Positions 14,845 through 19,939 of a stretch of DNA of 19,939 bases are shown piece by piece. Origin of the DNA: Clostridia bacterium. GTDB taxonomy: Bacteria; Bacillota_A; Clostridia; Christensenellales; UBA1242. How positions within the stretch are numbered: position 1 is the stretch's first letter; every line of letters starts with the position of its first letter. Under the pieces are notes generated by a model. It saw only the letters and a list, made by a program, of their open reading frames with translations. It was not told the origin of the DNA and did not search any database. The stretch lies in the NCBI GenBank assembly GCA_017938565.1, contig JAGBBI010000063.1, positions 1 to 19,939 of the forward strand, written 5' to 3'. The translations under genes and the position numbers were made by a program.

Positions 14845-14864
14845 ACAAACAAGTTTATATTTTA
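14824..14864 (+). terminator. Probable terminator after the P-loop gene
   Basis: Imperfect hairpin: left arm 14824-14842 and right arm 14847-14863, with the core CTTGgTTT/AAACAAG, a 4-nt loop and AT-rich flanks ending in TTTTA. It includes the end of the coding sequence. Confidence 0.45.
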
Positions 14865-14888
14865 CATCTAGTAATCTGCAAATGTTTG

Positions 14889-14897
14889 TGTTATAAT
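14889..14897 (+). promoter_or_regulatory. Extended -10 promoter of the 436-aa orphan gene
   Basis: TGT-TATAAT at 14889-14897 is a consensus extended -10 element. No good -35 lies at the usual distance, which extended -10 promoters tolerate. The ATG at 14921 follows 23 nt later behind a GGAG site. Confidence 0.55.
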
Positions 14898-14920
14898 GTG
14901 TTTGAAAGTTGGAGATAAAA

Positions 14921-16231
14921 ATGAAAAAGTATATTGAATTTGACACGACATATAAACATATTTACACGAATGGATTTGATGTTGACACCTATAAAATGAC
15001 ATTTGAAGATTTTTGCGATTTTCGATTTGTTGATAGGCTAAGCGATGAAGAATTGAAAGATTTTGTAAGAAATAGTTTCAAAAAGAAGTATGGTAGTGCT
15101 CTTGATATTAAATTTATTGAAGTTGACCCTGAGGCGTGGCTAGATTGCAAAGATGTAATAATAAATCGAGAAGACAAAGATTGTACATTTATAATTTATT
15201 CAATAAATTTACGAAGAGATGAAGAACCTGATGAAGACGATGACTGTTATAGCTTTTATAAGCAACAACCTCCAGAAGTCGAAATTATGCATTATGTAGC
15301 TGAAGTTGCTGAATTTTTTGAATGGCACTTTGATGTTAATGAATGTAGTGTAAGCCTTAGGGAAATGTATTCTGAGCGTGAAAGCGTTTATTTCTCAGAT
15401 TTTACATTAAGAAAAAATAAAGACTTTGGTATGATTAGTTGGCCGACTTGGGTTATAGATGCGGATTATTTGATTTTTATGACTCGTAAGTTTGGATTAG
15501 AGTATACAAACCAATTGTTTAATACAAGGAAAGCTTATCGAGAATACTATATCCATAAAGAAAAAGAAATTAAAAGCGAATGTGTAAGATTAATGAAAGA
15601 GAACACGCATCCTATATTAGGTGTAAAGTCTGGGCTTGTGAAAACCACTGATAAATTTATTGATAGTACGCCAGAAGAAGTTTTAAGGGCGTTTCATTAT
15701 TGGTATAAATGGGAACCGCATATAATTGATGTTACAAATTTTCAGAGTTTAAAAAATGAAGACATTAGTCCAGAGAATAAAGACCGCTGTGGTCGTACAA
15801 TTTTAAGACGATTAAGGTTTGGTAAAGATAATAATGGAATGTACTCAATTGAAGAGTTTCAATCACGTCAAGAAACAACAAGAATAAATGCCAATGGTGA
15901 GTATGTAAAGGTTTATCCAAAGAAGAACAATCCGGTTCATCAAGATAAAAGATATTTTAGAGATTTTGTTTTTGGTGATGGAGATTTAAATGAGAGTATT
16001 TTGATGAATGAAAGTGTAGATAGGCTGAAATATAGTGAATGGACAGGTATAATGTATTCAGCATTTGGTGAGCCTTACCAAAAAGCACTAGAGAAAACTT
16101 TTGATGATAAACTTTTGAAGTGGTTACGAAATTATGATGGAATGACATATGTATTAACTCAATTTATAGACAGTTTGGGGCAAAACACTAAAAAGATTGA
16201 TGATATTGATAATGTGGTCGAAGTAAATTAG
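14921..16231 (+). CDS. Hypothetical protein, 436 aa
   Basis: I do not recognise this protein. It is soluble, with no signal peptide or membrane helix, and rich in aromatic and acidic residues, with an Asp/Glu cluster at about 100-108. The region 200-260 (TRKAYREYYIHKEKEIKSEC onward) looks helical and possibly coiled. A basic segment near 290-310 (RCGRTILRRLRFGK) could contact nucleic acid or phosphate, but I see no named motif. The frame begins at a TTG at 14909, but the GGAG at 14911-14914 fits ATG 14921. It is a single-gene unit between its own extended -10 promoter and the terminator at 16232. Confidence 0.75.
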   Translation: MKKYIEFDTTYKHIYTNGFDVDTYKMTFEDFCDFRFVDRLSDEELKDFVRNSFKKKYGSALDIKFIEVDPEAWLDCKDVIINREDKDCTFIIYSINLRRDEEPDEDDDCYSFYKQQPPEVEIMHYVAEVAEFFEWHFDVNECSVSLREMYSERESVYFSDFTLRKNKDFGMISWPTWVIDADYLIFMTRKFGLEYTNQLFNTRKAYREYYIHKEKEIKSECVRLMKENTHPILGVKSGLVKTTDKFIDSTPEEVLRAFHYWYKWEPHIIDVTNFQSLKNEDISPENKDRCGRTILRRLRFGKDNNGMYSIEEFQSRQETTRINANGEYVKVYPKKNNPVHQDKRYFRDFVFGDGDLNESILMNESVDRLKYSEWTGIMYSAFGEPYQKALEKTFDDKLLKWLRNYDGMTYVLTQFIDSLGQNTKKIDDIDNVVEVN

Positions 16232-16266
16232 AAAAAATCATCTGTATATTATGCAGATGATTTTTA
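16232..16266 (+). terminator. Terminator after the 436-aa orphan
   Basis: 12-bp arms AAAAATCATCTG (16233-16244) and CAGATGATTTTT (16254-16265) with a 9-nt loop, ending in a T-run. Confidence 0.85.
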
Positions 16267-16267
16267 A

Positions 16268-16297
16268 TTGCAATAAATGTTTAAATTATGGTAAAAT
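16268..16297 (+). promoter_or_regulatory. Promoter of the CYTH-methyltransferase pair
   Basis: TTGCAA (16268-16273), an 18-bp spacer and TAAAAT (16292-16297) with TGG upstream as an extended -10. It follows the previous terminator almost without a gap. Confidence 0.6.
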
Positions 16298-16330
16298 TAA
16301 TTGAAACAATAAAATAGGGAGGGTTTCATC

Positions 16331-16900
16331 GTGAAAACCGAAATTGAAGCAAGACTACTTGAATGTGATGTTGAAGGATTAACTCAAAAATTAGAGAGTT
16401 TAGGAGCTAAGAAGAATGGTGATTGGTTACAGATAAGAAATTGTTACGATTTTACTCCGGTTAGAAAGAATAGCTGGATAAGATTAAGGAAAAATGGGAA
16501 AGAAACAACTTTGACCATTAAAGAAATTGGAAGTGCGAAAATTGATGGAACACGTGAAGCTGAAATTGTAGTGTCAGACTTTGATATAACTAATGAGATA
16601 TTGAACAAACTTGGGTATCAGGTAAGGACAACTCAAGAGAATAGGCGTATTCAATATATTTTAGATGGGGTTGAAATTGATTTTGACTTTTGGCCTATGA
16701 TTCCAACATATATGGAAGTGGAGGCTGAAAGCGAAGAGCAAATTAAAGATTTATGTAAAAAACTTGATTTGAATTATTCGGAATTTACAACGCTTGATGT
16801 TCAGTCGGTGTATAAGCATTATGGAATAGATTTAAACGCTATTCAAATATTAAAACTTGAAGAAGATAGAAAGGGTAAAAGTGATAACTTGATTGTGTAA
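16331..16900 (+). CDS. CYTH-domain protein (class IV adenylate cyclase / triphosphatase-like)
   Basis: A 189-residue protein with one CYTH domain, the triphosphate-tunnel fold shared by class IV adenylate cyclases and thiamine or inorganic triphosphatases. The N-terminal signature is E4-I-E6-A-R8, an ExExR form of the usual ExExK. Further tunnel residues are visible: RLRK (51-54), TIKE (62-65), REAEIVV (75-81), ENRRIQY (103-109) and the acidic run around D112-D119, then EVEAES (129-134). It probably binds a nucleotide or inorganic triphosphate with Mg2+ or Mn2+. Cyclase and phosphatase functions cannot be separated by eye. The start is GTG, with GGGAGGG 7 nt upstream. The methyltransferase gene starts 10 nt after its stop. 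Confidence 0.85.
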   Translation: MKTEIEARLLECDVEGLTQKLESLGAKKNGDWLQIRNCYDFTPVRKNSWIRLRKNGKETTLTIKEIGSAKIDGTREAEIVVSDFDITNEILNKLGYQVRTTQENRRIQYILDGVEIDFDFWPMIPTYMEVEAESEEQIKDLCKKLDLNYSEFTTLDVQSVYKHYGIDLNAIQILKLEEDRKGKSDNLIV

Positions 16901-16910
16901 TGGTGATAAA

Positions 16911-17783
16911 GTGGACAATATTATTGAGAACAATAATCTGATTTTTGAGAAGTTGGGTTTATTTTTAAACATAAATTCAAATGCAATTAACGAAAAAATG
17001 GTGAAAGAGCTTGAAAAACGAACCGGTATGAATGAAAACGAATGTGTGAAGTTCCTTTTGGCTGATTACTTAGATCTTGATGTGTTAGAAAATACACAAG
17101 ATAAGAAATTGTTTAATGATTATATTAGACAAATGGTGAAAAAGCAAGATAAAAATGTATTTACTCAAAATCCATACTATAAAAATATCAAGTTTGATAA
17201 AATTAAAGTTGTTGATGTGGAATTTGGCAATGGTAGATACAGGCCTTATGAGATGTTTGTGTTTGACGACATTAAAAGCGAAAGTGATGGAAGGTTGATT
17301 CCGCAAATAGGGTATTTTGATGAAGAATTTGTCTATCCTGCGGTTTATGAAAAGGGTGTTCTTTGGATGAGTGTAACCCCGAATGAGGTAAACACGATGA
17401 AAGAACCAATTGAAAAAGCTTTTGGCAGAGTATTAACTTTTGGATTAGGACTTGGCTATTTTGCATATATGACAAGTATAAAAGAAGAAGTTGAAAAAGT
17501 TACAATTGTAGAATTAAATCCAATCACTATAAAATTATTTGAAAAATATATTTTGCCACAGTTTGAGTTTAAAGAAAAAATTGAAATCATAAATGCTGAT
17601 GCGTTTGAGTTTGCAAAAAGTGAATATTCAAGCGGTAAATTTGATTATGTGTTTGCAGACATCTGGCACGATGCAGGAGATGGGTTGGAGTGTTATAAGA
17701 AATTTAAACTATTAGAGGAATTAAATCCCCAATTGGTTTATGATTATTGGATAGAGAAAACCATAAAATGTTATTTAGATTAA
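16911..17783 (+). CDS. Class I SAM-dependent methyltransferase-like protein (spermidine synthase-like fold)
   Basis: A 290-residue protein whose C-terminal half (about 170-265) is a Rossmann methyltransferase or spermidine-synthase-like domain. Motif I is LTFGLGLGYFAYM (175-187), the ribose-binding acid is E201 in TIVELNP, an acidic motif is NADAF (228-232), and motif IV is FDYVFADIWHDAGDG (244-258). The N-terminal 165 residues are mostly helical and unrecognised. The substrate is unknown. The frame opens at TTG 16893, overlapping the CYTH gene, but GGTGAT (16902-16907), which pairs with the 3' part of the anti-Shine-Dalgarno sequence, is correctly spaced for GTG 16911. It forms a two-gene operon with the CYTH gene. 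Confidence 0.75.
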   Translation: MDNIIENNNLIFEKLGLFLNINSNAINEKMVKELEKRTGMNENECVKFLLADYLDLDVLENTQDKKLFNDYIRQMVKKQDKNVFTQNPYYKNIKFDKIKVVDVEFGNGRYRPYEMFVFDDIKSESDGRLIPQIGYFDEEFVYPAVYEKGVLWMSVTPNEVNTMKEPIEKAFGRVLTFGLGLGYFAYMTSIKEEVEKVTIVELNPITIKLFEKYILPQFEFKEKIEIINADAFEFAKSEYSSGKFDYVFADIWHDAGDGLECYKKFKLLEELNPQLVYDYWIEKTIKCYLD

Positions 17784-17784
17784 T

Positions 17785-17820
17785 AAAAATAGGCATTGAT
17801 TATTTTAATGCCTATTTTTT
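17785..17820. terminator. Bidirectional terminator overlapping the radical SAM stop codon
   Basis: 13-bp arms, 17785-17797 and 17807-17819, with a 9-nt loop and A/T-runs on both sides. It serves the methyltransferase gene (+) and the convergent radical SAM gene (-), whose TAG stop lies inside the stem. Confidence 0.85.
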
Positions 17821-18720
17821 GTAATATTTACCTTGATAAACATCGTATTTAATGAAGTGTTTATTAATTTCGTTTAAAGTTATCTTTTTATGCAAATTCC
17901 ATTCGGGAGCCAAGAAAAGTTCTTTTGGTGCATCTGCAACAATCCTAAATAAAACTATATTAGGGTTTACATTATTAACAATGTATGTAAGCGAGCGGAT
18001 GTATGAGTTTAAAGTTATTGGCGTATATTGACCAATTTTTAACATTTCGCCAAGTTTAGTGCCTTCGATGACATAAGTTGAGTGTATCTTAAGTCCTAAA
18101 AGTTTATGAGAGTTGACAAACTTAACTGTCTGAGTGATGTCGTCTTCTGTTTCGTTTGGTAGTCCGATCATAATATGGGCAATTACATCAATATTGGCAT
18201 CGTTTAAAAGCCTTACAGCATTTGAAAAGTCTTTGTTTGTGTATTTTCTATTTATAATTTCGCCGATGTTTTCATTTGCGGTTTGAAGACCTAATTCAAT
18301 TGTTACATCGGTTAATTGTTGAATCTCTTTTAAAATCTCGACAATTTCATCATTTATGCAATCAGGCCTAGTGCCAATATTAATTCCTACAATTCTTTCA
18401 TCAATTAAAGCAGATTTATAAACCTCTCTTAAAACTTCGGGCTTTTCGTAGGTCCCAGAAAAGTTTTGAAAATATACAACAAATTTGTTTGCTCTTTCTG
18501 CTTTGTAGCTGTTGAAATAGTTTCGAATTTGAGATTGAACATTTATTGCTTTTAGTTTTTCACCAGAACCACGTTCTCCGCAAAATATACATCCGCCATA
18601 TCCTTTTGTTCCATCTCTATTTGGGCAAGTGAATCCGCCGTCAATGCAAATTTTCAAGACTCTTTCGCCGTATTTATTTTTATAATAATCTCTTGCGTTG
18701 TTATATCTAATTTTTTCCAT
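17812..18720 (-). CDS. TIGR01212-family radical SAM protein (YhcC/YtqA-like)
   Basis: A 302-residue radical SAM protein. The three cluster cysteines are C32, C44 and C47, in a C-x11-C-x2-C arrangement (TCPNRDGT then GGCIFC), which is the hallmark of the YhcC/YtqA family and differs from the canonical Cx3Cx2C. Further family features are GINIGTRPDC (112-121), ELGLQTANE and HIMIGLPNETEDD in the barrel. It should bind a 4Fe-4S cluster and SAM in the cytoplasm; the physiological substrate is not settled as far as I know. The ATG has no Shine-Dalgarno sequence and lies 6 nt after a -10 box, so the mRNA is predicted to be leaderless. It diverges from the cation exchanger gene. Confidence 0.92.
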   Translation of the reverse strand: MEKIRYNNARDYYKNKYGERVLKICIDGGFTCPNRDGTKGYGGCIFCGERGSGEKLKAINVQSQIRNYFNSYKAERANKFVVYFQNFSGTYEKPEVLREVYKSALIDERIVGINIGTRPDCINDEIVEILKEIQQLTDVTIELGLQTANENIGEIINRKYTNKDFSNAVRLLNDANIDVIAHIMIGLPNETEDDITQTVKFVNSHKLLGLKIHSTYVIEGTKLGEMLKIGQYTPITLNSYIRSLTYIVNNVNPNIVLFRIVADAPKELFLAPEWNLHKKITLNEINKHFIKYDVYQGKYYKK

Positions 18721-18726
18721 AACTTA

Positions 18727-18755
18727 ATTTTACATTAAAAGTTTTAGTATTGCAA
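18727..18755 (-). promoter_or_regulatory. Promoter of the radical SAM gene, predicted leaderless
   Basis: On the minus strand, TTGCAA (18750-18755), a 17-bp spacer and TAAAAT (18727-18732). Only 6 nt (18721-18726) separate the -10 box from the ATG. Confidence 0.65.
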
Positions 18756-18784
18756 GGATTAAAATATTATAAAAAAGATGAATG

Positions 18785-18813
18785 TTGACACGGCTCGTTT
18801 TTTGTGATAAAAT
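18785..18813 (+). promoter_or_regulatory. Promoter of the riboswitch-exchanger transcript
   Basis: A perfect TTGACA (18785-18790), a 17-bp spacer and TAAAAT (18808-18813) with TGA upstream as an extended -10. Transcription should start near 18820, a few bases before the riboswitch aptamer. Confidence 0.75.
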
Positions 18814-18826
18814 ACATTCGTTTGAT

Positions 18827-18923
18827 AAAGAGGGAGTAGTATTCCTTATATTAAGGTGATAAATCAACATCGTGGCACTATCAGATTATCGTGTCTGGTT
18901 TATCTTAATTTGCGAGACTCTAT
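18827..18923 (+). ncRNA. yybP-ykoY-like (Mn2+-sensing) riboswitch aptamer
   Basis: The family core is visible: a P1 stem AGAG (18829-18832) with CTCT (18918-18921), the conserved loop GGAGTAG (18833-18839) right after P1's 5' strand, and GAGA (18914-18917) right before its 3' strand. Inside are a hairpin CCTTA/TAAGG (18844-18856), a long stem GATAAATCA with TGGTTTATC containing a CATCGT element that resembles the L3 sequence of the family, and an inner GGCAC/GTGTC stem. Members bind Mn2+ and control metal transporters, which fits the cation exchanger gene downstream. I recognised it by motif, not by a covariance model. Confidence 0.75.
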
Positions 18924-18961
18924 GAACAAGAAAGCAAAACTTGTTTATGGGGTCTTTTGTT
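18915..18961 (+). terminator. Riboswitch expression platform: 16-bp terminator
   Basis: Arms 18915-18930 and 18940-18955 pair over 16 positions, with three G-U pairs, around a 9-nt loop, followed by TTTGTTT. The 5' arm contains AGA from the conserved core and CTCT from the P1 3' strand, so aptamer and terminator cannot form together. Confidence 0.75.
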
Positions 18962-18975
18962 TAGGAGGAAAATTT

Positions 18976-19939
18976 ATGTCAGTCTTTTATATTATTTTTG
19001 CTTATATATGTTTGTCTGTGGCTATAGTGGTGCTATCGCTTAAACTATCTGATTATATTGATTTACTAGATAAAAAGACAAATATTTCGGGGGCGTTTTT
19101 AGGTGGTGTTTTGCTTGCGGCAGTTACGTCATTGCCTGAAATGTTTACATCAATAAGTGCAGTAATGTTTTTAAATGAAACAGGAATGGTAATTGGAAAC
19201 ATTTTAGGGTCAAATTTGTTTGATGTGTTAATTTTAGGAGTTTGTATTTTATTGTTTTATAGGGCGTATAAGAACTCAAGTCTTTTTGCCGAAAGTCATT
19301 TAAGCGTATCGGTTGGACTCGCAGGGATGTATTTATGTATGCTTTTGGCTTTGGTTTTGGGCGAGAGTCATCAACTGAAAATAGGATCGTTTAATTTGTG
19401 TTTCTTAGCGATTGCGGTATTTTATTGCTTTACAATTTATAAAATGCCTAAAAACGATGAAGAAGAAGACGGAAACATTGCAGTTTTAAAAGGTATGGAA
19501 TTATCCTTAAAGCAAATAATCGTTCGATTTGTAATTTGTGCAATATTATTAGTGTTGGCTAGTGTTTTAATAACTTATGTTACTGACGACTTAGCTAAAA
19601 TGTTTAACTTGTCAGCGTCAACGGCTGGTGTATTATTCTTAGCGATTGCGACATCTCTTCCAGAGGTTGTTTCGACAATAGCACTTTGCAAGAAGGGGAA
19701 TTTTGATGCTGGATTTGGAAACATCTTGGGCTCGTGTTTATTTAATGTGTTTGTGCTTTTTCTTGCGGAGTTGTTGTCGTTTAAAGCGTCGATTTTAGTC
19801 CCTAGGGATTTTGCTTCGCTAATGTTGGTGGTGTTAAATATGATTACACTTTCACTTTCTTCTGTTATTATTGCGTTAAAAATGAAAAAAAACAACCGTA
19901 GTAAATATATCCAGATCACCGAAATGTGTTTTGCTGGAA
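18976..19939 (+). CDS. Na+/Ca2+-exchanger-family (CaCA) membrane transporter, 3' end cut by window
   Basis: An open frame of 321 codons without a stop, running off the window. It encodes a polytopic cation antiporter with the two inverted alpha-repeats of the CaCA superfamily. Alpha-1 (about 41-90) has TSLPE (51-55) and GNILGSNLFD (74-83). Alpha-2 (about 218-265) has ATSLPE (225-230) and GNILGSCLFN (248-257). The ion-coordinating glutamates are E55 and E230. A charged cytoplasmic loop (about 155-180) joins the halves. The family exports Ca2+ or related cations using Na+ or H+. Control by a probable Mn2+ riboswitch suggests Mn2+ export here, which is an inference. AGGAGG at 18963-18968 fixes the ATG. 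Confidence 0.9.
   Translation, partial: MSVFYIIFAYICLSVAIVVLSLKLSDYIDLLDKKTNISGAFLGGVLLAAVTSLPEMFTSISAVMFLNETGMVIGNILGSNLFDVLILGVCILLFYRAYKNSSLFAESHLSVSVGLAGMYLCMLLALVLGESHQLKIGSFNLCFLAIAVFYCFTIYKMPKNDEEEDGNIAVLKGMELSLKQIIVRFVICAILLVLASVLITYVTDDLAKMFNLSASTAGVLFLAIATSLPEVVSTIALCKKGNFDAGFGNILGSCLFNVFVLFLAELLSFKASILVPRDFASLMLVVLNMITLSLSSVIIALKMKKNNRSKYIQITEMCFAG

Noticed and set aside
18915..18961. NiCo (czcD-type) riboswitch as an alternative identity for the leader
   Set aside because: The GGAGTAG and GAGA elements flanking P1 are those of yybP-ykoY; I do not see the repeated core of the NiCo class.
1..19939. Mollicute origin with TGA as tryptophan
   Set aside because: Trp is encoded by TGG throughout, and TGA ends several genes at sensible positions.

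Overview
The window looks like chromosome from a low-GC Gram-positive bacterium (Firmicutes/Bacillota-like, roughly one third GC by eye). The evidence is strong AGGAGG-type ribosome binding sites, near-consensus sigma-A promoters (TTGACA/TTGAAA, 17-18 bp, TATAAT) in front of most transcription units, short U-tailed terminator hairpins, and a yybP-ykoY-type riboswitch. TGA is a normal stop (for example the cupin and threonine aldolase genes), so this is not the Mycoplasma code. I cannot name the genus. I see no CRISPR array, insertion sequence, phage gene, tRNA or rRNA.

Layout. 1-3.2 kb is a mixed-strand patch: an acidic orphan protein (-), a COG4997-type MazG-fold pyrophosphohydrolase (+), a guanine-deaminase-like enzyme (+), a four-helix membrane protein (-) and an unrecognised soluble protein (+). 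At 3.2-5.0 kb a FucO-like iron alcohol dehydrogenase (-) and a cupin protein (+) diverge from a shared promoter region. At 5.1-7.5 kb lies a four-gene operon: alpha/beta hydrolase, UDG-superfamily-like protein, MazG-like pyrophosphohydrolase and an Isf-like flavoprotein. At 7.6-10.2 kb follow a threonine-aldolase-family enzyme, an HD-domain hydrolase and a TVP38/VTT membrane protein.

10.4-14.2 kb is the metabolic core: an operon for UDP-GlcNAc precursor synthesis encoding a stand-alone GlmU acetyltransferase domain, GlmM and GlmS. GlmS makes GlcN-6-P, GlmM converts it to GlcN-1-P, and the acetyltransferase makes GlcNAc-1-P. The uridylyltransferase half of GlmU is absent from this locus. 14.3-17.8 kb carries a P-loop kinase-like protein, a 436-residue orphan, and a CYTH protein paired with a class I methyltransferase. 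A YhcC/YtqA-type radical SAM gene (-) follows. Divergent from it, the right edge holds a Na+/Ca2+-exchanger-family gene, cut by the window, behind a probable Mn2+-sensing riboswitch with a terminator.

The most notable points are: (i) the split GlmU, with every acetyltransferase active-site position I checked kept except one Ala-to-Cys change; (ii) the yybP-ykoY-like riboswitch whose P1 3' strand is also the 5' arm of a 16-bp terminator, which predicts a metal-ON switch; (iii) three genes whose -10 box lies exactly 6 nt before the ATG with no Shine-Dalgarno sequence, predicting leaderless mRNAs; (iv) glmS without a glmS ribozyme. I see no obvious multi-gene defence island or new effector system.
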